NCBI GenBank assembly: GCA_965240325.2
Contig: OZ251232.1
Location: 62,001 to 126,000 of the forward strand
DNA: 64,000 nt
DNA from: Rebecca billardiae RCC1528
Lineage: Eukaryota; Haptophyta
Direction: 5' to 3'
Shown here: positions 1-10,014 of the stretch, piece after piece
How positions within the stretch are numbered: the stretch's first letter is position 1
Layout of the letters: each line of letters opens with the position of its first letter
The notes under the pieces: model-generated
Told to the model about the DNA's origin: nothing
Database searches by the model: none
The model's input: the letters and a program-made list of their open reading frames with translations, nothing else
Program-made: the position numbers and the translations under genes

Positions 1-362
1 ATGCACGCGAGCATGAGGGCGGACGCGCCCACGAGCGCCGCGCCACGCCGCGCGGCGTGCACGTCGGCCGCCGCCGGCGCGGGCTGCGGCGGCGCGTCGG
101 CGGCGGGCGGCGCGGCTGCTCCTCGAGGCGGCATGCTGTCGGGCCGAGCTCCAGCACGACCCTTCTCAGCGAGCGGCTGCCCGCTCGCCAGCTGTTTGAA
201 AAAAGCTGCTCTGCCGCGGCATGCAAGAGAGTCCGGGGCCGCCGCGCTGTTACGGTCCGGCCGGCGGTTTTCGCGCGGAAGGGCCCCCACCTATCAGGCT
301 CTCACAGCGCGCGTCGTGCGCGCCCAGCACGCCGTGCAGCGCGGCGGCGGCGCGGCGGCGCC

Positions 363-1025
363 ATGCCTCGTCCGGGCATGTTCACGCAGGGCCACGTGGA
401 GGGCCTGACGAACGAGCTCGCCGCGCAGATCACCGAGCAGGTCCGGCTCTCGGACAAGGTCGCGCTGCGCCACCCGTACAGCGCGTACAACGAGGAGCGT
501 GTCGGCGCCTTCTTCGAGCAGCGCCCGCCCGACTTCTCGACGCACTTTGGGTACGGCTTCCCGCTCAAGGTGTTCGACCGGAACTCGGCGTACCGGCAGC
601 GCGGCGGCGACGCCCCCTTCCCCCCCGGCTTCGCGGGCCACGTCCCCGAGAAGGCGCCCGCCATCGGCGAGACGTTTGGTCAGATCACCAAGGCCAAGGT
701 CGACTCCAACATGGCGCTGCGCCCCGCCTCGCCCGTGTTCCAGAGCATGGCGCAGAAGACGTACCTGCACCCGCGCGACGCGGCGGCGAGGAGCCTCGCG
801 CCGCCGCAGCTCGTGCGCGCCAAGCCGCCCCCGCCGCGCCACTACGACCCGTCGGTGTGGCAGACGTCCGCGCAGGCGTCGTGGCACGCGCCGCCCGCCT
901 CCGCCTACCTGCCGCCGCGGCTGCGCGTGAACGAGATGGACGAGTACGGCGAGGTGGTGCCCACCGAGCGCACGTGCGCGGTCGACGAGCTCCCAAAGAC
1001 GAAGCCCACCGGCCGCCGACGATGA
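363..1025 (+). CDS. Uncharacterised 220-aa protein, possibly axonemal
   Basis: Single-exon frame of 220 residues from the ATG at 363 to TGA. The frame is open further upstream, but that part is arginine-rich and looks like translated non-coding DNA, whereas the part from this ATG has a normal amino-acid mix. It is rich in Pro, aromatic residues and Tyr/Phe-Gly patches (a HPYSAYNEERV stretch near residue 40, THFGYGFP near 60) and has no predicted membrane segment or signal peptide. Short, proline/tyrosine-rich, basic-tailed proteins of this kind are common among ciliary microtubule-inner proteins, and the window also carries CFAP300, but I recognise no named family. The function is unassigned; that this is a real gene is fairly likely from composition alone. 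Confidence 0.6.
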   Translation: MPRPGMFTQGHVEGLTNELAAQITEQVRLSDKVALRHPYSAYNEERVGAFFEQRPPDFSTHFGYGFPLKVFDRNSAYRQRGGDAPFPPGFAGHVPEKAPAIGETFGQITKAKVDSNMALRPASPVFQSMAQKTYLHPRDAAARSLAPPQLVRAKPPPPRHYDPSVWQTSAQASWHAPPASAYLPPRLRVNEMDEYGEVVPTERTCAVDELPKTKPTGRRR

Positions 1026-1464
1026 GCCGCGCCGCGACTCAGTCAGAGCGCCGCGCGCCGCCGAGTCGGCCGTGTGCGCGCACCGTCGCACTGTCACACT
1101 GCTGTGCGACTGTGTGTGACTGCGTGTGACGTCACAGCGCGGCTCGTCAGCCACGCGGCGGCGGGCATCAGCGGTGCTGCGCCCCGCACGGAGGAGAGCG
1201 CCGCCGCCACGATGGCGTGGCAAACACGGTCTTGCGTGGTCGGTACGACGCTGATGGACAGGCCGAGCGGACCGAGCGGGCGGCCGCAGCGGGCGGGGCG
1301 GCGCCAGGCGGCCCGGGCGGCCGGCCCCGGCCGGCCCAGTGATGACGGCATGCTGCCGGGCGGCTGCCATGCTGACAATAATACTTGACGTGCGCTCGGA
1401 TGCGCGCGCCATATCAGACCGTCGTTGTTGATGACTCGTCGTCATATTTATATTATTAATATAA

Positions 1465-1562
<98 letters not shown>

Positions 1563-2145
1563 GTACATCAGTAGCGCGCGCTCGATAGGCTTAAGCCTAA
1601 GACTCTAGGCGCCGGCGGATGCCTGCTAACTGCTGCTTGATCTGATGCTGATGAGACGATATTATTTATTGATGTCGTGAGACGAAGGCGACGGCAGATT
1701 GGGCAGATCAAGATGGCGATGCACGGTCGGCGAGAGTCCTCGCCGTCGCGGTAGGCGTAACGGACGCGGCGCGCAGCCGCCACCACAGTCCACAGCAGCT
1801 CGAAGAGTGGCGCGTTGACACGGCGCGGTCCCGCCGGGCTCGCCCGCTGCAGCGCCGCCATCAATCAGCCAGCACAGTGCGCGCCGAGAGCCAGCAGCTG
1901 CCCGTGCGGCTGGCCTCGCACTCGCACCGTGAACGGCCGGCGGAACGGCCGGGCTCACTCAGCCAGTGGCACGCACTTGCCGTGTGCAGCCGACCCCCCG
2001 GCCCGGACAGGAAGGCGCGCGCTGGGTGCGCGCTCGGCCCGCGCGCGCGCGCGCCTCTGGCGCCTCGGCTGGCGCGCGCCACCACCCGCCGGCGCGCCTC
2101 GCCCGCCCCGCGACCGCCCGCCCCGCCCCGCGCCCCGCCGCCCGC
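1026..2145. other. Intergenic region between gene 1 and AMPK-gamma-like gene
   Basis: About 1.1 kb lies between the stop of the 363-1025 gene and the stop of the minus-strand CBS gene, so the two genes converge. It holds the (AT)45 tract and a small A+T-rich flank around 1430-1470. From about 1700 onward the DNA returns to very high G+C. Open frames here have shadow-like composition (Arg/Ala/Pro only). No RNA gene was recognised. Confidence 0.6.
1469..1558. repeat. (AT)45 microsatellite
   Basis: An uninterrupted AT dinucleotide run of about 90 bp in otherwise G+C-rich DNA, in the convergent intergenic space. Length is expected to vary between strains and with sequencing errors. Confidence 0.97.
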
Positions 2146-3600
2146 TCACGCGGCCGCCGAGGCAAAGTGCGCGAGCACGTCGAGCACGGTGACCGCGCCC
2201 ACCAGCTCGCCCGAGTCTGCGGTCACGGCCAGCCGCTCGACGCGGTGCGAGGAGAAGGCGCTGAGCACCGCGTGCAGGGAGTCGGAGGCGCGCACGGCGG
2301 GCAGCCCGGCGGGCAGCGGCGTGCTCAGCGCCGCGCTGAGCGGCGCGGTCAGGTCGGCGTGCGGCATGGCGCGCGCAAACGCCTGCGGGCGCGCCGCGTC
2401 CGCCAAGCGCGGGAGGGGGGCGGCGCCGGCTGAGCGCGCGGCGCGCCGTGCGCGCGGCGCGGTGCGGCGCGCGCGCGCGCACCAGCACGCGCTCGGTGGA
2501 GACGACGTCCACGAGCTTCGCGCCCTCGGCGACGACGGGCAGCGCGCACACGGCGTGGTGCGCCATCAGCCGCAGCGCGTGCCACACCGGCGCGTGCGCG
2601 GGCGCGGCGCAGCACACGGCGTGGCGCTGCTGCCCGCCGTGCGCGCCCGCGTCCCACACGGCGCCGCCGGCCTCGCCCAGGCCCGCGGCCGCGGCGGCGG
2701 CGGCCATCGCCGCGCTCGCCGCCGCGGCGGAGGGCAGCAGCGTGCACAGCCCCAGCGCGCTCAGCGGCTCGCCAAACATGCGCTGCTTGCCCCGCGCACA
2801 GAAGGCGGGGGCGCGGCGCGCGCACGGCGGGGGCGGGGGCGGGGGCGGGGGCGGGGGCGGGGGCGGGGGCGGGGGCGGGGGCGGGGGCGGGGGCCAGGCA
2901 GCGCAGCGCGGGCCCCGCGCGAGGGGAGGGGGTCAGGGAGGACGGGGGAGGGGTGGGTCTGGCACGCAGCCAGCCGCCGGCACGCGCGGCGGAGGCACCC
3001 GCCGAGCCGCCCCCCCCCGGCTCGCGCTGCCGCGCACGCGGTTCGCACCGGGTCGCTCTGGAAGAGCGCCGAGTGCACGATGGCGTGCAGCACGCGCAGG
3101 GGCGTGAGCACGTGCAGCACGGTCGCGGGCTCGGAGCCCTCGGTGTCGACGAGGGGGAGGTAGTGCAGCCGGCGCTCGAGCATGGCCTGCACCGCGGCGA
3201 AGAGCGAGTCGTCCGGCACCAGGCTCGAGAAGCTGCGCACCGCGTCCGGCGTGCGCACGAGCGCCAGCGTCTCGCGCAGCGAGAGCTCGTCGACCGAGCG
3301 GTGCGAGCCGACGCGCGGGTTGCCCGCGGCGGCCTGCGCGTCGTCGTGGCCGAACACGGCGAGCAGGCTGGCAAAGTCGTCGCTCACGAGCACCGTGAGG
3401 AACTCCTGCCGGCTCGAGTCCCACAGCGGCGCGTGCGTGAGCCGGTGCTCCGCGAGCGCGTCGAGCGCGTGCCTGAGCGAGAGGTCGACGTCGAAGACGA
3501 CGACCTTGCCCGACTTGGGGATGAGCTCGTGCGTCTTGTGCCCGTGCAGCTGCTCGAGCACGAGCTCGCGCGCGGACTTCTGCGGCGCCGAGCCGCTCAT
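2146..3600 (-). CDS. AMPK gamma / SNF4-like protein with four CBS motifs
   Basis: Three exons on the minus strand: 3600-3049, 2782-2483 and 2382-2146, joined in phase 0 with GT-AG introns, giving 361 aa. The protein reads as two CBS pairs. CBS1 carries APLWDS near residue 70, CBS2 LHYLPLVD near residue 150, CBS3 AVCALPVV in exon 2, and CBS4 VERLAVT in exon 3. The length and the APLWD and ALPVV signatures match the regulatory gamma subunit of SNF1/AMP-activated kinase, which binds AMP/ADP/ATP and controls the catalytic subunit in the cytosol or nucleus. By hand alignment several adenine-nucleotide contact residues of animal gamma subunits look changed (see findings). A stand-alone four-CBS protein outside the kinase complex is the main alternative. 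Intron 1 contains the GGGGGC array. Confidence 0.82.
2829..2894. repeat. (GGGGGC)11 hexanucleotide array in an intron
   Basis: Eleven perfect tandem copies of GGGGGC on the plus strand, within intron 1 (3048-2783) of the minus-strand AMPK-gamma-like gene, so the transcript carries CCCCCG repeats. The G-run strand could fold into a G-quadruplex. Confidence 0.95.
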
Positions 3601-3826
3601 CCGCGCGGCGGAGCGTGTGGCTTTGGCGACAGCGCCGATCCGAAGGCCGCCTGATGGCTCCCCAGCCAGCGCCGATCTCGCGGCCGCGAGATTGGTCGCA
3701 CGTGCCGCCACGAACCGCAACTCGCCCGTGCCGGTGGGCGTGGGCGTGGGCAGCGGGATGCACAGTCTGAAGTCTGAGAACGCGAGCGGCGTGGCATCGC
3801 CGCGGACGGCGGCTGTCATCAGCGCG
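3601..3826. promoter_or_regulatory. Divergent intergenic region, AMPK-gamma-like / GH5
   Basis: 226 bp separate the two start codons, which face away from each other, so both promoters must lie here or overlap the 5' ends. It is noticeably less G+C-rich than the coding flanks. No TATA box is evident. An alternative in-frame GH5 ATG at 3758 lies inside it. Confidence 0.4.
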
Positions 3827-5734
3827 ATGCCGACGGACGGCAGCAGCAGCGCGGTGCTGTACCCGCCCGAGTACACGGGCGGCGCGGAGTTCCGCTACGC
3901 GGACCCCGACGCCGAGCGCCTGCCGCTCCCCGCGGGCCTCCGCTTCGACGACGAAAGTGCGCGGCGCGCGCGCGCGGCGCGCGCGCGGCGCGCAGCCGCG
4001 CGTGACGCGCCTCGCTCGCGCGCGCGCGCGCAGGCATGCGCTGCGCCGAGACGGCGGCCCCACCGCCCGCGCGGCCGATGCGCGGCGTCTCGATCGGCGG
4101 GTGGCTCGTCCTCGAGCCGTGGATCACGCCCTCCCTCTTCTACCAGTTCCTCGGCGCGGACGAGGCGTGGGGGCCAGCCACGGCGCAGCACGTGGGCATG
4201 GACCACTGGTCCTTCTGCGAGGCGCTCGGGCCGGAGGAGGGGAACAGGCAGCTGCGCAGGCACTGGGAGGTGCGCGACCGAGCGCGAGGGGCTGCCCTGC
4301 CGCCGCAGCGCCGCGCGCGGCGATGCGCGTGTGCGTGCGCCCGGCGCGCGCGCACGGCGGCCGCGGTTGTCCGTCTGCGCGCGGCAGCGCTGCTGCAGCG
4401 CTGCTGCAGCGCTGCAGCGCTCAGCGCGCCGGCCGCACGCGCGCGCGCGCGCGGCGCAGGCGTGGGTGACGGAGGAGCACGTGCGCGCGCTCGCGGCGCG
4501 CGGGCTGGACACGCTGCGCATCCCGGTGGGCGACTGGATGTGGGCGCCCTACGGCCCGTACACGCGCTGCACCGACGGCGCGCGCGCGCAGCTGCAGCGG
4601 CTGCTGCGCCTGTGCGCGCGGCACGGCCTGCGCGCGCTGCTCGACCTGCACTGCGTGCGGGGCTCGCAGAACGGGATGGACAACTCGGGGCGGACGACGG
4701 GGCTGGTGTGGAGCGAGGACGGCCGCTCCTTCGAGCACTGGACCGTGCAGGGCGCCGAGTGGCTCGGCGGTTACAACGCCACCGCCGACCGTTACGCCGG
4801 GCTCGACTATGGGCGGCTGGAGCGCGCGCTGGGCGTGCTGGCCGCCATCACGGACGCACACGCGCACGACCCGACGGTGGTGGGGCTCACGCCGCTGAAC
4901 GAGCCGTACGGCACGACGCCGCTCGGCCCGCTGCAGCGCTTCTACTGGGAGGGCTACAAGCTGGTGCAGCGGCGCGCGCCCCACTGGCTGTACCCCATGC
5001 ACCCGCGCATGGGCGTGTGGCCCACGCCCGGACTCCCGGACTGGTCCGGCTTCATGCGGGGCTGGTGCGCGCACGCGCGCGCACGCGCGCGCACGCCTGG
5101 CGCCGTCGCCGCGGCGCGCCCCCCCTCAGCCCCGCGCCCCCGCGCCTCTCCCCCTCCCCTCGCAGCCCCGGCGCGCTGCTGGACGTGCACAACTACCTCG
5201 CGTGGCTGCAGCCCGCGGACGCGCGCGGCACGCTGGCGCGCGCGTGCTGGAAGGGGGGCGAGGCGGCGGTGCGCGCGTTCGAGCGCGAGGCGCTGCCGCT
5301 GGTGATCGGCGAGTGGTCGCTCGCGACGGACAACTGCGCGCTCTGGCTCTCCGGCTTCAACGACAACGTGCCCGGATTCCCCAAGGTCCGGTGCGACTGG
5401 GTGGCGTGCGCGCGCCCCTACATGGGCGAGGGCCAGCCGGGCGCGCCGCCCGACGCGCGCAAGGGGGCGCAGGGCCCGTTCGGCACGGGGGGCAACTCGA
5501 CGCCGGTGCACGGCCTCTGCCCCGTCGACCGCGCCTGGCCGCTCGACGACGCGTTCACCGCGCAGCTCGGCGCCAACCAGCTGCGCGGCTACTCGGCCGC
5601 AGCGGGCGGCTGGTTCTTCTGGAACTTCCGCACCGAGCTCGAGCCCAAGTGGGACTACGTGCGCGCGACAAGTAGGGGGTGGCTGCCGATGGACCCGCGC
5701 GCCGACGTGGCCGACACGTGCCCGCCGCCGCGCG

Positions 5735-5765
<31 letters not shown>

Positions 5766-6024
5766 GCCGTCCGCGCTCGCGGCCGTGTGCGTCGCGCTCG
5801 GCTGCCTCGCGGCGCTCGGCGCGCTGCTCGGCTGCGCGCTCGGCGGCGCGGCGCTTCGGCGCGCGCGGCGGCAGCGCGGGGGGCTGCTGCCGGAGGCGCG
5901 CGGCGAGTCGGCCGCCGATGACGGCGGTGGCGGCGGCGGCGACGATGGCGTGGCGCTCGCGCCGCACGGCGACGGCCACGCGGCGGAGGCGCCACCGGCC
6001 GGCGCCGGTCCGGCGTTGTATTGA
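3827..6024 (+). CDS. Membrane-anchored GH5 exo-beta-1,3-glucanase-like enzyme
   Basis: Four exons: 3827-3956, 4034-4269, 4460-5064 and 5166-6024. The splice phases agree (1, 0, 2). Start chosen at 3827; an in-frame ATG at 3758 is possible. The N-terminal catalytic core shows RGVSIGGWLVLEPWITPSL, typical of fungal-type exo-1,3-beta-glucanases (GH5 subfamily 9). It then shows LRIPVGDW, the acid/base glutamate in TPLNEPYG and the nucleophile glutamate in VIGEWSLA. Family enzymes are retaining beta-glucosidases acting on laminarin-type glucans. After the core come a poly-Pro linker, one strong hydrophobic segment (SALAAVCVALGCLAALGALLG region) and an acidic cytosol-like tail, so it is probably a type I/C-tail-anchored membrane enzyme. 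No clear N-terminal signal peptide is seen, which leaves the orientation open. The substrate may be the cell's own storage glucan or wall glucan (inference). Confidence 0.88.
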
Positions 6025-6375
6025 GTGTCCGAGGCGGAGGCCGGAGTGTCGGTTTCCGTTCGTCAAGCGCGCCGCGCCGCGCGCGACAAGTACCTGTAAC
6101 CAACCCGCTGTATTCCTTCGCTGTAACGACGCGAGCGGGTGGCGAAGATGAATAGAGGCGTGCGGGTACTCGGCAGCGGAGCCCCGCGCCCCAGCGCAGC
6201 CAGCGCGGTGGGCGCACAGCTCGTCAAGCAGCAGCCAGGCCGCCCCCACCCCGCGGGGGCAGCCGTCGCTCGGCCGCGGCTCCGCACACGCGGCGCGCGT
6301 CCCGCCGGGCGGCCCTCGGCGCTTCGCGCGCGCAAGCGCGCACCTCTCTCCACCCGGCCGAGCCCCGCGCGCGCC

Positions 6376-9164
6376 ATGGGCTGCTCGCCCTCGCGCCCGG
6401 TGCCGCCGGGCGCGCGCAATCAGCCGCAGGGCGGCGCCGCGCCCGCGCCGCACCCGCCGGTCGGCGGCGCGGAGGTCGCGGGCGCGGACAAGGCGGTGCC
6501 GGCGGACGCGTCGGCCGCGCCCAAGACCGCCGCCGCAGCCGCGCCCGCCCCGCCCGCGCGCGAGCATGCGATTGGCGGCGCCGCGGGCGGCGGCGGCGCC
6601 GGCGGCGCCGCCGGCCACCCGCCCGCGCTCGGCGCGGGCGGCGGCGCGGAGGACGAGGAGGAGCAGCACGAGGAGGAGGCGTCGCCGGACCGCTTCCTCG
6701 GGCGCAAGGCGAGCCTCGGCGGCGGGCGGCGCGCCAGCCTCGGCGTCGACGCGGTCGCGCGCGGCCCGCCGCCGCTCGGCGTGCGGCTGAGCGCGCTGCT
6801 TGAGCTGCGCGACGCGGCGCTCGAGGCGGCGCGCGGGCTGGGGCCGACGCGCGCGTGGCGCGAGGGCGGCGACACGTCGCGCCGCGCCGCGGGCGAGCCG
6901 CTCTCCACCGAGGACGTGTGCCACGAGCTCGTGCGCGCGCGCGCGCTCGAGGCGCGCGCGCGCGCGGGCGGCGACGGCGGCGGCGGCGCGGCGCCGCAGG
7001 AGGGCGGCGGCGGCGGCGGTGCGGCGCCGGCGCTGCTCGAGAGCCTGCCGGCGGAGGCGGTGGGCCCGGCGAACGTGTTCGTCGTGCACTGCCACCAGTA
7101 CGCCTTCGTCGAGCTCGTCGACGCCATCGAGGCCGCCGAGCTGGGCGGCGTGGGCGAGGAGGCCGCAGCCGAGGGCCCTGACCCGAACCTAGGCAACCCG
7201 AACCTAGGCGCGGAGGGCGGCGCCGAGGGCGGCGCCGAGGGCGCGGACGGGCCCGAGGGCGAGGCGATCTTCTGGCTGGACGCGCTCAGCTGCCCCGTGC
7301 AGCACGCGCACGCGGCGCGCGCGGGGGAAGGGGAGCGCACCACGGCCGCGTGGTTCCGCGAGGCGCTCCCTTCCGTGGTCGCGTCCATCGGCCGCACGCT
7401 GCTCGTCCTCGCGCCGTGGGCGGGGCGCGCGAGCGCGTGGGAGGAGCCGCTGCCCACGCGCCGCGCCTGGTGAGCGCGCAACGGCGCAGCGACGCGCCGC
7501 GCGCGCGCGCCCACCGCACGCACGCACCTCTGCGCCGCGGCTCGCGCCCTCAGCCTTGCGCCCTCCTCCCCTTGCGTGCGTGCGCGTGTGTGTATGCGTG
7601 CGCGTGCGTGCGCGTGTGCGTGTGCGCGTGCGTGCGTGTGCGCGTGCGCGCGCGCGTGCGTGGCAGGTGCCTGCTCGAGCTGCACTGCACGGTGGAGGCG
7701 GGCTGCGAGCTGCACGTGGCCATGCCCACGGGGCAGGCGGCGCGCTTCGAGGCCGCGCTGCCCGACTGCTTCGACGCGCTGGCGGCCACGCTCGCCCAGC
7801 TCGACATCGGCAGCGCGGGCGCGGCGTGCGAGGCGGAGCGCGCCGCCATCCTCGAGGCCGTCTCCGCCTCGGTCGGGCCGGCGGTGCTGGACGCGCGCGT
7901 GCTCGACGCGCTGCGCTCGTGGCTGGCGCACGCGGCGGGCAAGGTGGTGCACGCGCGCCCGGCCGAGCGGCGTCTGGCGCTGTCGCTCGCGCGGCTGCAC
8001 GCGGCGCAGGGCGAGTTCGAGCACGCGGAGCCGCTGCTGCGCGAGCTGCACGCGGCCAAGCTGGCCGAGCACGGCGAGGGCGCGGAGGAGACGCTCGAGG
8101 CGCTGGACGCGCTCGCCTCCGTGCTCGCGGAGGCGGGCGAGCTGGACGAGGCCGAGGGGCTCGTGCGGCAGGCGGTCGCGCTGCGCGTGCGGCAGCACGG
8201 CCGCGCCCACGCGGCCACGCTGGGCGCGCTGCAGCGGCTGGGCACGCTGCTCAAGGCCAAGGGGCAGCTCTCGGAGGCGGAGGCGCTGTACCGCGAGGCG
8301 CTGGGCGCGCGCGAGGCGTCGCTGGGCCCCACGCACGCGCTCACCCTCTCCGCGCTCAACTGCCTCGCCACCACGCTGCAGGAGGCGGGCCGGCTGGACG
8401 AGGCGGAGCCGCTGTACCGCGCCGCGCTGGCCGCGCGCGAGGCGACGCTGGGCGCCACGCACGCGCACACGCTCTCGTCGGTGAACAACCTCGCGCTGCT
8501 GCTCAAGGCGCGCGGCAAGCTGGACGAGGCGGAGCCGCTGTACCGCCGCGCGCTCGAGGGGCGCGAGGCGTCGCTCGGCGCGGAGCACCCGCACACGCTC
8601 ATCTCGGTGAGCAACCTCGGGCTGCTGCTGCAGGCGCGCGGCAGCCTCGGGCCCGCGCAGCAGCTGCTCACGCGCGCGCTGCAGGCGCGCGAGCTGGTGC
8701 TCGGGCCGCAGCACCCGGACACGCTGATCTCGCTCAACAACCTGGGCATGCTGCTCAAGGCGAAAGGCGACCTCGACGGCGCCGAGCCGCTCTACCGCCG
8801 CGCGCTCGAGGGCCGCGAGGCGTCGCTCGGGCCGTCGCACGCGCACACGCTGCTGTCTCTCAACAACCTGGCGATGCTGCTGCAGGCCAGGGGCAAGCTG
8901 GACGAGGCGGAGGCGCTGCTGCGCCGCTGCGTGGAGGAGCGCGAGGAGACGCTCGGCCCGCGCCACCCGGACACGCTCGCCTCGCTGCACAACCTCGCCG
9001 CGCTGCTGCAGGCGCGCGGAAAGTTCGACGAAGCTTCCGACCAGCTCAAGTACCGGCGGCGCGCCATGGCCCTCTCCACGGGCGGCTCCGGCTCGTCCAG
9101 CCGGCTGCTGCCGCAGAAGCCGATCAGCCGCTCCGTCTCAGAGCGCTCGCACGCGTCCAACTGA
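6376..9164 (+). CDS. TIR-like region fused to kinesin-light-chain-type TPRs, N-terminal acylation motif
   Basis: Two exons, 6376-7469 and 7667-9164 (GTGAGC donor, CAG acceptor, phase 2), giving 863 aa. The start ATG is in a CCATGGG context and gives MGCSPS, a textbook N-myristoylation plus palmitoylation signal, so membrane attachment is likely. Residues 10-230 are low-complexity. Residues 230-450 form a conserved-looking domain: NVFVVHCHQYAFVELVDAI at about 231, FWLDALS at about 298, IGRTLLVLAPW at about 339 and RAWCLLELHCTV with the intron inside its Trp365 codon. From about 500 on there are seven or more 42-residue TPRs of the kinesin light chain type (LDEAEPLYRRALEGREASLG pattern). No kinesin-binding heptad region is present, so it is not a true KLC. 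A signalling scaffold or NADase-type receptor is inferred, not shown. Confidence 0.85.
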
Positions 9165-10014
9165 GCGGCGGCGCGCGGCCACGCCGCCAGGCCGCCGACG
9201 CGGGCGTGGCGGTGGCGGCGGTGGCGGCGCGGCGGAGGGCGGCGCGGCGGAGGGCGGCGCGGCGGCGTGGCGCGCGACGCGCCGCGCGCCGATGCGCCGC
9301 GTGCGCGCTCTGAGACGGGGCGGGGCGCTCCCCCGTGGACGCGCCGCTCGGCTCGCCGCGTGAGCGCGCCGTTGCTGTGTGGGAGGGTGGGGGGTTGTGG
9401 TGCGAGGCGGCGCGGGCGTGCGGGCCGCGCGCGCGGCGCTGCCGCTGCGTGCGAGTGTGGCGGCCGCGCCGCCGTCCGCCCTCACGCGCAGCGCAGCGCC
9501 GGCCGCGGCCACGCGGCGCCACGCGCCGGGCGGGGGAGCTGGCAGCCGCCGGCGGTCGTCGCCGGCGGGCGCGCGCCGCGCGCCGCGCACGCGGCCCGGC
9601 GCCGTCTGATGGCGGCAGCGCTGCGGGTTCGTTGGCGCCTGCCATTGCCGAGCACCGCTCGCGCGGTCCCCGACCGGCGGGCGCGGACTCGGGACGGTCG
9701 GGCGCCGCCGCCAGAGGCAGCGGGCGTGTTGTCGACTCTGGACGCTGTCTGCCGGACGACGGCTCGTGCGCGCGTAGTAGACGCGCGCACGCGACTGGGT
9801 GTGTATGGAGCATAATGATGTCGTCGTCATCGTGTGTCGCCTCAGCAGCCCCAGCGGAGCGCGTGCTTACCGTGTCGTCCACCTTGGCGTCGCACTGCCA
9901 CGGTGCCGCCATGCTCCGAGTTCGCGCGGCCAGTCTTTCGCCTCGGCTGATGACGCGGAGTCCGGCGCCGCGTCCGGCCGCCCCGCGCGCGTGCCCAGGG
10001 CCGGCCCGGCCACG
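9165..10014. other. Intergenic region upstream of midasin
   Basis: 850 bp with no supported gene. The first half is G+C-rich with GCGGCGCGGCGGAGG short repeats (about 9210-9270). The second half is less extreme and includes ATGATGTCGTCGTCATC near 9815. It presumably holds the 3' end of the TPR gene and the promoter and 5' UTR of the midasin gene. The midasin frame stays open upstream to 9799 but without conserved sequence. Confidence 0.5.

Noticed and set aside
1-362. Upstream extension of the first gene and an overlapping 135-codon frame
   Set aside because: Arg/Ala-rich shadow sequence. The protein becomes normal in composition only from the ATG at 363.
7576-7660. GT-rich tract as a separate repeat gene or Z-DNA element
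   Set aside because: It lies wholly within the intron of the TIR-like/TPR gene and is best explained as intron composition.
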